Assembly (NCBI GenBank): GCA_017622875.1
Contig: JAGAQG010000046.1
Location: 1-64,000 of the forward strand
From: Lachnospiraceae bacterium
Lineage (GTDB): Bacteria > Bacillota > Clostridia > Lachnospirales > Lachnospiraceae
Reading direction: 5' to 3'
DNA: 64,000 nucleotides
Shown: positions 1 through 9,149 of the stretch, in pieces
How positions within the stretch are numbered: position 1 is the first letter of the stretch
How the letters are laid out: every line of letters starts with the position of its first letter
Position numbers and translations under genes: made by a program
Notes under the pieces: model-generated
Told to the model about the DNA's origin: nothing
Databases searched by the model: none
Seen by the model: the letters and a program-made list of their open reading frames with translations, nothing else

Positions 1-182
1 CGAGTAGCCAAGTCGGGAAGGGATGAACGCTGAAGGCATCTAAGCGTGAAGCCCCCCTCAAGATGAGATATCCCATACGAAAGTAGTAAGACCCCTTGAA
101 GACGACGAGGTTGATAGGGCAGAGGTGGAAGCACGGTAACGTGTGGAGCTGACTGTCACTAATAGGTCGAGGGCTTAACCAA
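1..182 (+). rRNA. rrl: 23S ribosomal RNA, 3' end (partial)
   Basis: The first 180 or so bases match the conserved 3' end of bacterial 23S rRNA, including the segment around ACTAATAGGTCGAGGGCTT just before the mature end. The gene enters from the left edge of the window. No 5S rRNA follows: only about 100 bases separate it from a rho-independent terminator, too few for a 5S gene. The 3' boundary is estimated from family knowledge to within a few bases. Confidence 0.95.
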
Positions 183-279
183 GAGGCTGGTTGATAGGTA
201 AAAGAGGAGTTATTCCAAGAGATGTTAAAAGAGATTGTGTAGATTTCAATGTGAAGTTTTGAATGTATAGAATACATGG

Positions 280-308
280 GGATGATACGAAAGTATCATC
301 CTTTTTTT
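280..308 (+). terminator. Rho-independent terminator of the rRNA operon
   Basis: A perfect 9-bp stem (GGATGATAC pairing with GTATCATCC) closes on a GAAA tetraloop and is followed by seven T residues. It lies about 100 bp after the 23S 3' end and ends the rRNA transcript before the sortase gene. Confidence 0.9.
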
Positions 309-366
309 GCATTAGTGGATAAGATGTGATATGATAAAACATAGTTTGAATTTGAGGTGTACATTT

Positions 367-1167
367 ATGAAAAAAGAAAAAAAGAAAAAGTCAATAAAGC
401 AAAATATTATTTTCATTGTTCTGCAAATCATTTTTGTATTCATATTTTTATTTGCAGCATTTCAGTTGTATTCAATTTATCAGGATTATCATAAGGCAAC
501 TGAAGAATACGATACTTTATCAGAACAGGTTGTGACCGTAGAAGAGCCAGAGGCGGAAGAAAGCGAAGAAGAAAGTATACTGGATTTACCATATGATTAC
601 GAAGTGCCGATTTATGAAGTGGATTTAGCTGCTGTAAAGGCACAGAATCCAGATACTGTTGGTTGGATTATTTTGCCAGACAGCAGAATAAATTATCCAA
701 TCGTGAAATCAAAGGATAATACAGAATATTTGACAAGGACCTTTGAAGGCCAGACAGCAAATTCTGGTGCAATCTTTATGGATATGTATTGTGCTGATGA
801 TTACAGTAGTCAAAATACGATCATTTATGGTCACAACATGAAAAACGGTTCCATGTTCAGAGCTCTTAACAATATGACGGATAAGGAATATTTCTGGAGA
901 CACCATATTTTCTGCATTAATACTGGAAATGGATTTGAAAATTATGAAGTGATTTCCTGTTATGAGACCGTAGAAACCGACCTTTCTTCATGGCAGATCA
1001 GTTTTGAATCCCAGGCAGCTTATGAATCTTGGCTGCAGAGTATAGTAAAGCGATGCAAATACGATTGTGTAGATTATGATGTAAATAAGAATACAATTAC
1101 ACTTTCTACCTGTAGAGGACAAAGCGGTGGAACAGGTAGATTTGTCGTACATTTACAGAAAAAATAG
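367..1167 (+). CDS. Class B sortase
   Basis: Membrane-anchored cysteine transpeptidase of about 266 residues that joins LPXTG-like or NPQTN-like substrates to the cell wall or to pilins. After a lysine-rich N-terminus there is one transmembrane helix (about residues 14-36), an acidic linker, and the sortase barrel. The catalytic His is in YGHNM, the Cys in LSTC and the Arg in GRFVV near the C-terminus, in the class B order. The start at 367 is chosen because GAGGTG lies about 8 bases upstream; an in-frame ATG at 331 has no clear ribosome binding site. No sortase substrate is visible nearby. Confidence 0.88.
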   Translation: MKKEKKKKSIKQNIIFIVLQIIFVFIFLFAAFQLYSIYQDYHKATEEYDTLSEQVVTVEEPEAEESEEESILDLPYDYEVPIYEVDLAAVKAQNPDTVGWIILPDSRINYPIVKSKDNTEYLTRTFEGQTANSGAIFMDMYCADDYSSQNTIIYGHNMKNGSMFRALNNMTDKEYFWRHHIFCINTGNGFENYEVISCYETVETDLSSWQISFESQAAYESWLQSIVKRCKYDCVDYDVNKNTITLSTCRGQSGGTGRFVVHLQKK

Positions 1168-1181
1168 ATTGGAGAATAATA

Positions 1182-1670
1182 ATGTTTGAAAAACTTTTAA
1201 CTGACTTAAAGCAGTCAAAATGTGTTTTGGTAGGTTTGGGAGAATCCTTTACGCTGAAGAGTCCGGAGGATGAATTGAAATATATTCAGTTTTATAAGAC
1301 ATTGAAGGAAAAACTGGGCGCAAGAGATTATTACATAGTTACACAGGCAGAGGATGATCTGATTTTTCAATGTGGATTTGATAAAAAGCATGTGGCAGCA
1401 CCGTTTGTTTATCCTGAGGATGAAGAAAATTGGAATAACTATATGAAGTGGCTTAGTTTTACATTAAATCGCCAGTTATTAGTGTTGGAACTGGGGGTAG
1501 GATTTGGAAATCCGATGGTCATTCGTTTCCCATTTGAAAAAACAGTATTTTTAAATCAGAAATCTAAGATGTACCGCGTGCATCCGTCATTGCCGCAGGT
1601 AACTGCAGAAATCGGAGAGAGAGGAACAGCGGTAAAAGCAAATCCGTTAGACTTATTTTTGGAGGCATAA
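1182..1670 (+). CDS. Short SIR2-family-like protein
   Basis: 162 residues resembling the C-terminal part of SIR2-family NAD-dependent deacetylase-like proteins of Lachnospiraceae; the ELGVGFGNP and FPFEKTVFLNQ segments drive this impression. The N-terminus has a VGLGES stretch that may be a remnant of the nucleotide-binding loop, but the classical SIR2 catalytic histidine and zinc cysteines are not seen, so enzymatic activity is doubtful. It starts 14 bp after the sortase stop and ends 3 bp before hisH, so it probably shares a transcript with hisH-hisF-ung. Family assignment is from memory and is moderate. Confidence 0.55.
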   Translation: MFEKLLTDLKQSKCVLVGLGESFTLKSPEDELKYIQFYKTLKEKLGARDYYIVTQAEDDLIFQCGFDKKHVAAPFVYPEDEENWNNYMKWLSFTLNRQLLVLELGVGFGNPMVIRFPFEKTVFLNQKSKMYRVHPSLPQVTAEIGERGTAVKANPLDLFLEA

Positions 1671-1673
1671 TAG

Positions 1674-2279
1674 ATGATTGCAATGATTGATTACGATGCT
1701 GGAAATATCAAAAGCGTCGAAAAAGCATTGAAAACTCTTGGGCAGGAAGTGATCGTGACAAGAGATCCTGATACAATTTTAAACGCAGAAAAGGTTATTT
1801 TGCCAGGTGTGGGGTCTTTTGGGGATGCGATGGAAAAGCTTCATTCCTACGGTTTGGTAGAAGTGATTCATAAAGTTGTAGAAAAAAAGACTCCATTTTT
1901 AGGGATATGTCTTGGATTACAGCTTTTATTCGAGAGCAGCGAGGAAACTCCAGGCGTGGAAGGCTTAGGCATTTTAAAAGGCAGGATTGTAAAGATTCCG
2001 GACAATGGTGAGTTGAAAATCCCACACATGGGATGGAATTCCCTGCATTTTCAGAACAGTGGCCGTTTATTTGAGAATCTTCCACAGGATTCCTACGTAT
2101 ATTTCGTACATTCCTATTATTTACAGGCAGAGGACGAAAACATTGTAAAGGCAACAACAGATTATAGTACCTGTATTCATGCATCGGTTGAGAAGGACAA
2201 TGTGTTTGCATGTCAATTCCATCCTGAGAAGAGCAGTGATGTGGGACTTACAATTTTGAAGAACTTCTGTGCTTTATAG
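1674..2279 (+). CDS. hisH: Imidazole glycerol phosphate synthase, glutaminase subunit HisH
   Basis: Class I glutamine amidotransferase of 201 residues that supplies ammonia to HisF in histidine biosynthesis. Visible hallmarks are the start [11 protein letters not shown], the oxyanion strand region LPGVGSFG, the nucleophile elbow GICLGLQLL containing the catalytic Cys, and FHPEKS with the catalytic His and Glu. A GGAGG site ends about 10 bases before the ATG. It is paired with hisF downstream, but the rest of the histidine pathway is not in this window. Confidence 0.95.
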   Translation: MIAMIDYDAGNIKSVEKALKTLGQEVIVTRDPDTILNAEKVILPGVGSFGDAMEKLHSYGLVEVIHKVVEKKTPFLGICLGLQLLFESSEETPGVEGLGILKGRIVKIPDNGELKIPHMGWNSLHFQNSGRLFENLPQDSYVYFVHSYYLQAEDENIVKATTDYSTCIHASVEKDNVFACQFHPEKSSDVGLTILKNFCAL

Positions 2280-2332
2280 AAGAAATCAGGAGAATTTTTT
2301 CGTTAAAATGCAGCGAAGATTGGAGTTTGAAT

Positions 2333-3094
2333 ATGTTTACGAAAAGAATTATTCCTTGTTTGGATGTACATAATGGACGCGTCGTAAAAGGCGTAAATTT
2401 TGTGAATTTGAGAGATGCCGGTGACCCGGTGGAGATTGCAAAGGCGTATGATAAAGCAGGTGCGGATGAGGTTGTTTTTCTGGATATTACAGCTTCTTCA
2501 GATGCACGAAATACTGTAGTAGATATGGTTCGTAAGGTTGCGGAAAATGTGTTTATTCCGTTTACTGTGGGCGGTGGTATCCGTACAGTGGATGATTTTA
2601 AAATGCTGCTGCGTGAAGGCGCAGATAAGATTTCTGTAAATTCAGCGGCAATTATGAGGCCAGAGCTGCTTAGTGAAGCTGCAGATAAATTTGGCAGTCA
2701 GTGTGTAGTACTTGCGATTGATGCGAAAAAGCGTGCTGATGGAAGTGGTTGGAACGTATATAAGAACGGAGGCCGTGTCGATATGGGCATGGATGCAGTC
2801 GAATGGGCCATGGATGCAGAAAGACGCGGTGCAGGAGAAATACTCCTCACCAGCATGGATTGTGATGGTACTAAGGCAGGATTTGACCTGGAACTCACCA
2901 GAACAATTGCTGAAAATGTAAAGATTCCTGTCATTGCATCAGGCGGTGCAGGAAATCTGGAACATTTCCACGAAGCATTGACGGTAGGAAAGGCAGATGC
3001 CGCATTGGCAGCGTCTCTGTTTCATTATAAGGAGCTGGAAATTAAGCAGGTGAAAGAATACTTAAGAGAAAAAGGCGTTTCAGTACGTCTGTAG
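2333..3094 (+). CDS. hisF: Imidazole glycerol phosphate synthase, cyclase subunit HisF
   Basis: TIM-barrel enzyme of 253 residues that uses ammonia from HisH and PRFAR to make imidazole glycerol phosphate and AICAR. The N-terminal [16 protein letters not shown] has the first catalytic Asp, and [10 protein letters not shown] carries the second; GGGIR and SGGAGN are phosphate-binding loops. The ATG at 2333 gives the canonical [11 protein letters not shown] start with TGGAG about 7 bases upstream, so an in-frame TTG at 2327 was not used. It lies 53 bp after hisH and 8 bp before ung. Confidence 0.96.
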   Translation: MFTKRIIPCLDVHNGRVVKGVNFVNLRDAGDPVEIAKAYDKAGADEVVFLDITASSDARNTVVDMVRKVAENVFIPFTVGGGIRTVDDFKMLLREGADKISVNSAAIMRPELLSEAADKFGSQCVVLAIDAKKRADGSGWNVYKNGGRVDMGMDAVEWAMDAERRGAGEILLTSMDCDGTKAGFDLELTRTIAENVKIPVIASGGAGNLEHFHEALTVGKADAALAASLFHYKELEIKQVKEYLREKGVSVRL

Positions 3095-3102
3095 GAGGGA
3101 AT

Positions 3103-3777
3103 ATGGGAGCGATTCAGAATGATTGGCTGACACCGTTATCACCAGAGTTTAAGAAGCCATATTATGCGAAATTATATAAGACGATCAGAGAAGAATACAG
3201 TACCCGTCAGATTTTTCCGCCTGCGGATGAAATTTTTACAGCATTTGAGCTGACCCCATTGTCAGAAGTAAAAGTTGTCATTATTGGACAGGATCCGTAC
3301 CATGGGGATGGACAGGCACATGGTCTTTGTTTTTCGGTAAAACCGGATATTGAAACACCACCTTCGTTAGTCAATATTTATAAGGAATTAAGTACAGATT
3401 TAGGCTGTTATATTCCAAATAATGGATATTTGACAAAGTGGGCGAAACAGGGCGTGTTACTTCTGAACACTGTCTTGACTGTGCGCGCACATCAGGCAAA
3501 TTCGCACAGAGGAATCGGTTGGGAAGAGTTTACCGACGCAGCGATTAGAATTTTAAATGAACAGGACAGACCAATTGTTTATTTGCTTTGGGGTAAGCCA
3601 GCGCAGATGAAGAAGAGTATGTTAAATAATCCAAAGCATTTGATTTTGGAAGCACCACATCCAAGTCCATTGTCGGCATACAGAGGATTTTTCGGATGTC
3701 AGCATTTCAGTAAGACAAATGAATTTTTAAAAGAAAATGGATTAGCTCCAATCGACTGGCAGATAGAGAATATATAG
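3103..3777 (+). CDS. ung: Uracil-DNA glycosylase, family 1
   Basis: 224-residue base-excision repair enzyme that removes uracil from DNA. The water-activating loop GQDPYHG and the leucine-intercalation loop HPSPLSAYRGFFGC are intact, and the length is normal for the family. AGGAGGG sits just upstream of the ATG, and the gene follows hisF by 8 bp, which implies co-transcription. A rho-independent terminator follows directly. Confidence 0.97.
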   Translation: MGAIQNDWLTPLSPEFKKPYYAKLYKTIREEYSTRQIFPPADEIFTAFELTPLSEVKVVIIGQDPYHGDGQAHGLCFSVKPDIETPPSLVNIYKELSTDLGCYIPNNGYLTKWAKQGVLLLNTVLTVRAHQANSHRGIGWEEFTDAAIRILNEQDRPIVYLLWGKPAQMKKSMLNNPKHLILEAPHPSPLSAYRGFFGCQHFSKTNEFLKENGLAPIDWQIENI

Positions 3778-3781
3778 GAAG

Positions 3782-3825
3782 AAAACATGGTGTTGTTGCA
3801 TAATGTGACAGTACCATGTTTTTTT
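3782..3825 (+). terminator. Terminator after ung
   Basis: Ten-base arms AAAACATGGT and ACCATGTTTT separated by 21 bases, running into a T tract. It closes the sir2-like/hisH/hisF/ung transcript. Confidence 0.75.
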
Positions 3826-3839
3826 ATTGAGATAATCTA

Positions 3840-3913
3840 TTCAACAAGTTGTTGAAAATGCCGAAAAAGATTGCAATGTATTAGTTAATGTGATAAGATT
3901 TACAAAAGTAAAT
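3840..3913 (+). promoter_or_regulatory. Two palindromes upstream of the BlaI-like gene (probable operators)
   Basis: Two dyads lie upstream of the repressor gene. One is TTCAACAA-G-TTGTTGAA at 3840-3856. The other is ATTTAC-AAAA-GTAAAT at 3898-3913. The second resembles the TACA-N2-TGTA class of operators bound by BlaI/MecI/CopY repressors, and a related dyad recurs at 5760-5773. Autoregulation by the downstream repressor is inferred; the dyads themselves are directly visible. Confidence 0.5.
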
Positions 3914-3947
3914 GAATAACAAACATAAACCAAAGGAGATGGACAAA

Positions 3948-4325
3948 ATGGGCGATCATACATTATCAGATAGTGAACTTTTTATAATGAAGGTAATCTG
4001 GCGGAGTGAAGAAAGTTTGTCTTTGCAGGACATCGCAGCGCGTGTGAACAAAATCTATAGAAGGAATTGGAAATCGCAGACGGTATCCGTATTCCTTGGC
4101 AGAATTGTGAAGAAAAATATTTTGACCAGCAAACGTCAGGGAAGACAGTTCTATTATTACCCAACGATTACAGAAGAGGAATATTGTCAAAAAGAAGCAG
4201 TCAAGTGTGTAGACGCTTTAGGGGATGGCAAAGCAGACGTGTTCTTTGCCGCATTAGCGCAGGCAAGAAATCTGACAGAAGAGGAAAAAGAAAAGATCAG
4301 AGGAATTTTAAATGAGCTGGATTGA
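3948..4325 (+). CDS. BlaI/MecI/CopY-family transcriptional repressor
   Basis: Winged-helix repressor of about 125 residues, the normal family length. The sequence from LSDSELFIMKVIW through a recognition region to the wing segment RQGRQFYYYP is typical of the family, whose members dimerise on TACA-N2-TGTA operators and are inactivated by proteolysis triggered by a BlaR1/MecR1 partner. The start at 3948 has AAGGAG about 9 bases upstream; in-frame ATGs at 3912 and 3939 fit worse. Its end overlaps the metallopeptidase gene by 14 bp, so the two are translationally coupled. Confidence 0.85.
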   Translation: MGDHTLSDSELFIMKVIWRSEESLSLQDIAARVNKIYRRNWKSQTVSVFLGRIVKKNILTSKRQGRQFYYYPTITEEEYCQKEAVKCVDALGDGKADVFFAALAQARNLTEEEKEKIRGILNELD

Positions 4326-5712
4326 TCTGGGCATCAGGGGACAAAGATTATTTTTTTATGGGCTGACGGCGGCGGCAGCAGGCAGCGTATTTGTGGTCCT
4401 ATTATTGCTGATCGAGCTTGTTTCAAAATGGAAGTATAGTCGTTTGAAAATTTGGTGGATAAAGGCAGCAATGCTTTTCTACTTAATTCCGATTGCTTCG
4501 GTGTTTGTAATCGGCACCAGAACCATTATTTTACCTCATGGAGGTATTGCATGGGTCAGCGATTTTTGGATGTGCTCTACCTTGCCAATGAAAAAAGTAT
4601 ATTTTGTGGCAGGAAGCATTTGGTTGTTTGGAATGATTCTCGGAATTGGCTTTCGTATCGTACAGTATTGGAAACTAAAAAATATTTTAAAAGGAAATAT
4701 ACCGCTGGAGGATGACTTGTGCGAGAGGCTGATTAAAGAATATAAAGAAAAAAATCAGCGTGAATCTATAGAATTTTATCAGAATGATTCTATCTGTTTT
4801 CCAATGACGGTAGGAAGTGTCCGTTCTAAAATTATATTGCCTGTGAAAAGGTATACGGAAAAAGAGTTACATATGGTGCTGGAACATGAGTTGAATCATG
4901 TAAAGCGTCATGATCTGCTATGGAAGAAAGCCGGCCTGCTGATCACATTTCTTCATTGGTGGAATCCGCTTTCCTATATTCTTTTGGAAAAGCTGATCTT
5001 GCAGGAAGAAATTGAGTGTGATATCAGAACCTGTGAAAACAATGAGCATTTTACAATGAAAGAATATGGTCTATATCTGGCAGGGATGCCGGACGATAAC
5101 AATGATATGATTTTTGCATCTGCGTTATGCAAATCTAAAAAGGATTTATTCAGGAGGTTAGAAAGTATGGTAAGAGGAAAGAAGCACAAAAAAAGAACTG
5201 TGGCAGCAAGTTGTCTGATTTTATCAATGTTGGCGGTAATTCCGTCTTATGCAGCATCAGAGGGTGTAGCGAGAATGAATGAAAAATGGATTGCAGAGAC
5301 AGAGGTGGCTACGGAGGTAGAAGCAGTTGATTATCATGCATTGGAAAAAACAGCGAAAGCGTCAGAGGATGAAAGCGTTGAAGAAATTGATCTGACATTG
5401 GAAGGTGAAGTGATACCAGTTAGTACAGAGGTAACGCTGGATTATACGATAAAGGCGAATACACGTGTGCTGTATAGTTGGTGGGAGTTAAAAGAAGGCG
5501 CCAGAGTGTATGTAGATACAAAATCGAGCGATAGTAGTATCACTTATCGGATTGGCATTAAGGATGGTTCAGGAAATATGACTTATAAAGAGGGAAATGG
5601 AAATATGAACCATATCTTTACGATTCCATCAGCTGGGAAATATGCTGTTTATGTGGAAAACAGAAGTAATACTTCTATGCAGGTGACTGGTTGGGCACGA
5701 TATTCAGACTAA
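4312..5712 (+). CDS. BlaR1-like M56 membrane metallopeptidase with a non-PBP sensor domain
   Basis: 466-residue antirepressor-type protease. Hydrophobic segments lie near residues 10-35, 48-67 and 95-117, and the zinc motif HELNH is at about 192-196 in a cytoplasmic loop. A fourth hydrophobic segment, near 298-322, ends in a signal-peptide-like SYAAS. The exterior C-terminal domain is only about 145 residues and shows no penicillin-binding SXXK/SXN/KTG motifs, so the ligand is probably not a beta-lactam. The last 90 residues look like a beta-sandwich resembling pre-peptidase C-terminal domains. It is expected to cleave or trigger loss of the repressor encoded just upstream. Confidence 0.8.
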   Translation: MSWIDLGIRGQRLFFYGLTAAAAGSVFVVLLLLIELVSKWKYSRLKIWWIKAAMLFYLIPIASVFVIGTRTIILPHGGIAWVSDFWMCSTLPMKKVYFVAGSIWLFGMILGIGFRIVQYWKLKNILKGNIPLEDDLCERLIKEYKEKNQRESIEFYQNDSICFPMTVGSVRSKIILPVKRYTEKELHMVLEHELNHVKRHDLLWKKAGLLITFLHWWNPLSYILLEKLILQEEIECDIRTCENNEHFTMKEYGLYLAGMPDDNNDMIFASALCKSKKDLFRRLESMVRGKKHKKRTVAASCLILSMLAVIPSYAASEGVARMNEKWIAETEVATEVEAVDYHALEKTAKASEDESVEEIDLTLEGEVIPVSTEVTLDYTIKANTRVLYSWWELKEGARVYVDTKSSDSSITYRIGIKDGSGNMTYKEGNGNMNHIFTIPSAGKYAVYVENRSNTSMQVTGWARYSD

Positions 5713-5720
5713 TAAAAAAG

Positions 5721-5748
5721 GGAAAATGGTGGAAAACCATTTTTCTTT
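5721..5748 (+). terminator. Terminator after the BlaR1-like gene
   Basis: AAAATGGT pairs with ACCATTTT around a GGAAA loop and runs into TTTTCTTT. It separates the regulator operon from the secreted-protein gene downstream. Confidence 0.7.
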
Positions 5749-5759
5749 AATGCAAATAA

Positions 5760-5773
5760 TTTACATATGTAAA
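5760..5773 (+). promoter_or_regulatory. Palindromic operator of BlaI type
   Basis: TTTACATATGTAAA is a perfect 14-base dyad containing TACA-N2-TGTA, the core recognised by BlaI/MecI/CopY repressors. It lies about 100 bp upstream of the secreted-protein gene at 5871, which suggests that gene is a target of the neighbouring repressor. The target link is inference. Confidence 0.55.
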
Positions 5774-5870
5774 ATTAAAAAAGAGGTGATTCCAGTGGGA
5801 AGGGATATTTGAGTTTTAGAAATCTTAGTTATAGTGTTTTTGGAATAAGCCCAGAAAGGATGATAATTAT

Positions 5871-6818
5871 ATGAAGAGAATAATGACTTTTATGTTGACA
5901 TTTAGTTTACTGTTTGCAAATTTCACAACAGTTAACGCAGCACAGTCAACCACTACAACTGTTTTTGAACGCAGACAACAAGCACAGCAAGAACTTAATT
6001 CTTTAGTTCCAGAAGAAGTAATGGAAAAGGTAAAATCCAGTAATTCAACTTTATCAAGTTATGATTATAAAATCAATGAATATGACTTGGCTAAAGAATT
6101 ATCTGCACTGTCGGAAGTCGATTTATCTGCTGCAGGGTATGACGAATACACAATTGAAGTTATTAAAAATTATGATGAAGCATTTGAAAATCAAATGGCT
6201 GTTTTTTCTACATTAGATTCGAATATTCTCAGGCAGTTTAATTACTCAGAAGAGCAAATTAATATAATAAAAAATTATCAAGGTACAGAATCTGAAAGGT
6301 CTCTTACAGCTGCTACTTGTAATGTTACAGTCGAGATTTCAAAATGTGAATACGATTCATCAACAGATAGAACATATAGTCAGGTTACCACATCATTCGT
6401 ATGGACAGGAGTTCCTGTGATCAAACTTAAAGATGCATTAATGAGTGGTTGGGACAGTTGGGTTTTATCAGGAAAAGTAGCAAGTATCAAGTATACTCAT
6501 ATTAATAATGGTACATACCAGTGGAAAACGCCTACTTTTATTACTGCAAGTAACGGTGGAACTTCCCTTGGTTGCGGCTATACATTTAACTCAGCGATTG
6601 AGGATAATAATTATTATGCTTCTGAAGGATATGAAACTTTCACAATGGATGCATCAGGGAAAAAAGATATGCATGCAACTGGTCTATATGCTGATAGATC
6701 TGTATCGGTTACTCCAACTATATCGTTTTCTTTATCAGGTACCTCTGTTTCAATTTCAGTTTCTAACACATCAACAGAATATGTGGATGCAGCTGATGCA
6801 AGAGTAACTATAAAATAA
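5871..6818 (+). CDS. Secreted protein of unknown function
   Basis: 315 residues with a clear signal peptide (lysine/arginine start, hydrophobic core, cleavage near VNAAQS). The mature part begins with a helical region containing charged and glutamine-rich stretches (about residues 25-135), followed by a beta-rich domain with repeated Ser/Thr strands to the end. No catalytic motif or known family was recognised. The AAAGGA site is about 10 bases upstream of the ATG. The BlaI-type dyad upstream and the adjacent sensor protease suggest it is an output of that signalling pair. Confidence 0.65.
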   Translation: MKRIMTFMLTFSLLFANFTTVNAAQSTTTTVFERRQQAQQELNSLVPEEVMEKVKSSNSTLSSYDYKINEYDLAKELSALSEVDLSAAGYDEYTIEVIKNYDEAFENQMAVFSTLDSNILRQFNYSEEQINIIKNYQGTESERSLTAATCNVTVEISKCEYDSSTDRTYSQVTTSFVWTGVPVIKLKDALMSGWDSWVLSGKVASIKYTHINNGTYQWKTPTFITASNGGTSLGCGYTFNSAIEDNNYYASEGYETFTMDASGKKDMHATGLYADRSVSVTPTISFSLSGTSVSISVSNTSTEYVDAADARVTIK

Positions 6819-6888
6819 CATTTAAGGTGCCTGCTTTACTAATTAGTAGTTTTCTTGGTTGTCTGCGAAGGAGCATATTAAATTAATT

Positions 6889-7548
6889 ATGAAATCTAAG
6901 AAATTGATTTTTGTATATATTATTCTTTATACAGCCTTTATAATATTTTGGGTTAAGTTCAATCATGTCAGAGATTCCATATGCACTGATCCATTAAAAC
7001 CAAATTATGAATTTGATACCATGTATAGGACTCCTTCCCAAGTTCCAGCAGAGCATTTGGATTTTTATGATAATGCCCGATATATGGCGTTTAGATCACC
7101 TGTTATAGACGGGGACCGTTATGAACTTGATTTTACAGATATACCATTCAACAGCCTTAAAGGATATCCCGAAGAATACAGGTACTATATTGATCAAGGA
7201 AATGTCTATGAAAAATGTTCTGCTAATAAAAATTATGGGAAATATACAGCACTTTTAGTCCTTGTGGAAAAAACAAAACTTTTCAATCAAGAAATACAAA
7301 TTCAGTTTGATTGTTCTGAGGGGCAACTTTACGGAGCCTATGCAAAATTGGTATATTTATCTTTAGATGGTAATAAAACAATCAAATTTGTTCCACTTGA
7401 GCCAAGTGAAAATCAGATTGCCCTAAATATCAATAGCAACTTAAATTCGGGATTTTTAAAAGCAATCTATATTTTCTATGTTACAAAAGAAGAGTCAAAC
7501 ATACATGCTGTGCTTAAGGATCACACTTGCAGTATACAGATGCATTAA
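6889..7548 (+). CDS. Membrane-anchored protein of unknown function
   Basis: About 219 residues with one N-terminal transmembrane helix (KLIFVYIILYTAFIIFW) and an extracytoplasmic domain of about 190 residues rich in Tyr and Asp. No family was recognised. The start is uncertain: AAGGAG at about 6867-6872 is 15 or more bases from the ATG at 6889, and an in-frame TTG at 6859 lacks a site. The gene follows the secreted protein by 70 bp without a terminator, so the two may be co-transcribed. Confidence 0.55.
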   Translation: MKSKKLIFVYIILYTAFIIFWVKFNHVRDSICTDPLKPNYEFDTMYRTPSQVPAEHLDFYDNARYMAFRSPVIDGDRYELDFTDIPFNSLKGYPEEYRYYIDQGNVYEKCSANKNYGKYTALLVLVEKTKLFNQEIQIQFDCSEGQLYGAYAKLVYLSLDGNKTIKFVPLEPSENQIALNINSNLNSGFLKAIYIFYVTKEESNIHAVLKDHTCSIQMH

Positions 7549-7624
7549 TGCATTGTTAGATGATTTTGTAATTGAGCAGTTAGAAGAGATTGTTAAGCCA
7601 TAATATCTGTGCGAGGATAAGAGA

Positions 7625-9091
7625 ATGAAAATGATAAGAAAAATGAAACCATATTATCTGCTGGTCATGGCTATAATGCTTGTACTTGCTGTTTGTTTTT
7701 TTACAGGCAGAGAAGGAAATCAATATTCAGGAGAAACAGAGTATACCAATGGTTCAAAATCCATCAAAATACTGGACATTCCTGAGTCAGAAGCGGAAGA
7801 AACGGTTCTATTCAGCTTTATCTATGAAATCCAAGCAGATTTTGAAAAGCTATCAGATGTATATGCATCTACAGAAGAATATAAAATTTTACTCAATAAT
7901 TTGAAAGAAAATGAACAACAGGAATATTATATTCAAAAGTATGAAATTATGAATCTGGAATCTGCCAAGATACAAAGCAGTGAAGATACTTACATACAGG
8001 CAGAGATTGAAAAAAAGGAATATGATAAATATAGTCTGGTAACGGTTGAATATTCTATGAAATGGTCTCAAGCTGCTTTAGAAAAATCTCCACAGTACGA
8101 CAGTGGTACTTATCAACGTGATTTCTTATGTGGATTTAAAGATGGCGAGTGGAGAATCTGCGAAATAGGAGATATGTTGCATTCCGAAGTGCAAAAGGTG
8201 ACGATCGCTCATCAGGAAAACATTGCCCAGATTCAGTTAAATACCATAAGAATCAGCGCACAGGATTATCCCTCTGCGAAGTTGGATTCTCTTTTGAAAT
8301 GTATCCAGGATGCGGACCCGATAGAACAGGGAAAAAGCTTGCAGAGAAATGAAGATTTTATGTCTGTTTTGTTTATTTACGAGGACGGAAGCAAGGAAGA
8401 CTTTTATTTCTTCGAGGATGACGGAGCATGGTACATGGAAGCAGATGATGGAAAATTCTATGAGAATGCCGGATTCATTGAGGACTATGTGAACCATGAA
8501 AAAGCAGAGGTAACAGCAGCTGTCACGATATCTAAGGATATGCTGGGTATTTATCTGGAGCTTTTGAAGGACGAAAAGGCTTCTGATCTGGAAACAGAGA
8601 TTTCTTATCATGTGGCTGCATATCAAAAGTCGGGAGATTCACTGGAAGAAGCATTAGAAAAAACTGAACAGATGCTGATAAAACGCTGGAAACTTTTTAA
8701 TTATGCAGAAGAAGAGGGATTTTTCTTATCTGAGGAGGAACAGGCAGAGTTAATGGAAAATTATCTTTCTGCAATAAAGTCGGCAGATGATCATGAGGAA
8801 TATGAAACTCTTTGCAGTCAGGCAGGTACTTCTTTGGAAAATGTTATTTCCAAAATGAAATATTCCATTTTGGAAAATGAAGTAAGTAATCGGTTTTATG
8901 CTGCGAGAAGATTGGAGTTTATGGAAGGAAATGACACTGTGGAAGGTCAGGTATATAACAATCTGAAGGAATACCACAATGCTTTTCTGCAGCAATATGT
9001 TTATGAGAAAGAGCAGGAGAGTGAAAAATATAAAAGCTTTATCAAGGAACTTGAAGAAGCTGAAAGTATGATTGCATTATCCTATGAATGA
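7625..9091 (+). CDS. Membrane-anchored or secreted protein of unknown function
   Basis: 488 residues with an N-terminal hydrophobic helix (about residues 8-27, YYLLVMAIMLVLAVCFF). A Cys at the end of that helix could make it a lipoprotein, but the lipobox is poor. The middle is mixed alpha/beta. The C-terminal 180 residues are very acidic and helical, with spacing like SurA/PrsA N-terminal chaperone helices, but no PPIase domain is present. The function is unknown. It is third in a run of exported proteins downstream of the sensor protease. Confidence 0.6.
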   Translation: MKMIRKMKPYYLLVMAIMLVLAVCFFTGREGNQYSGETEYTNGSKSIKILDIPESEAEETVLFSFIYEIQADFEKLSDVYASTEEYKILLNNLKENEQQEYYIQKYEIMNLESAKIQSSEDTYIQAEIEKKEYDKYSLVTVEYSMKWSQAALEKSPQYDSGTYQRDFLCGFKDGEWRICEIGDMLHSEVQKVTIAHQENIAQIQLNTIRISAQDYPSAKLDSLLKCIQDADPIEQGKSLQRNEDFMSVLFIYEDGSKEDFYFFEDDGAWYMEADDGKFYENAGFIEDYVNHEKAEVTAAVTISKDMLGIYLELLKDEKASDLETEISYHVAAYQKSGDSLEEALEKTEQMLIKRWKLFNYAEEEGFFLSEEEQAELMENYLSAIKSADDHEEYETLCSQAGTSLENVISKMKYSILENEVSNRFYAARRLEFMEGNDTVEGQVYNNLKEYHNAFLQQYVYEKEQESEKYKSFIKELEEAESMIALSYE

Positions 9092-9093
9092 TA

Positions 9094-9127
9094 ATCAGGG
9101 GCTGGCGCGTATGCGTCGGCCCCTGAT
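9094..9127 (+). terminator. Hairpin between convergent genes (probable bidirectional terminator)
   Basis: ATCAGGGGC and GCCCCTGAT form a perfect 9-bp GC-rich stem in the 58-bp gap between two convergent genes. A T tract on the minus side (AAAAAA on the plus strand at about 9143) fits termination of the minus-strand gene less directly, because it lies before the hairpin in that direction. Confidence 0.55.
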
Positions 9128-9149
9128 TGATTTATAGCGGTAAAAAAAC

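Noticed and set aside
8237-8626. Minus-strand frames of 80-140 codons inside host genes (for example 1795-2211, 8237-8626, 44636-45166)
   Set aside because: They are shadows of well-supported genes on the other strand and have no plausible starts or families.
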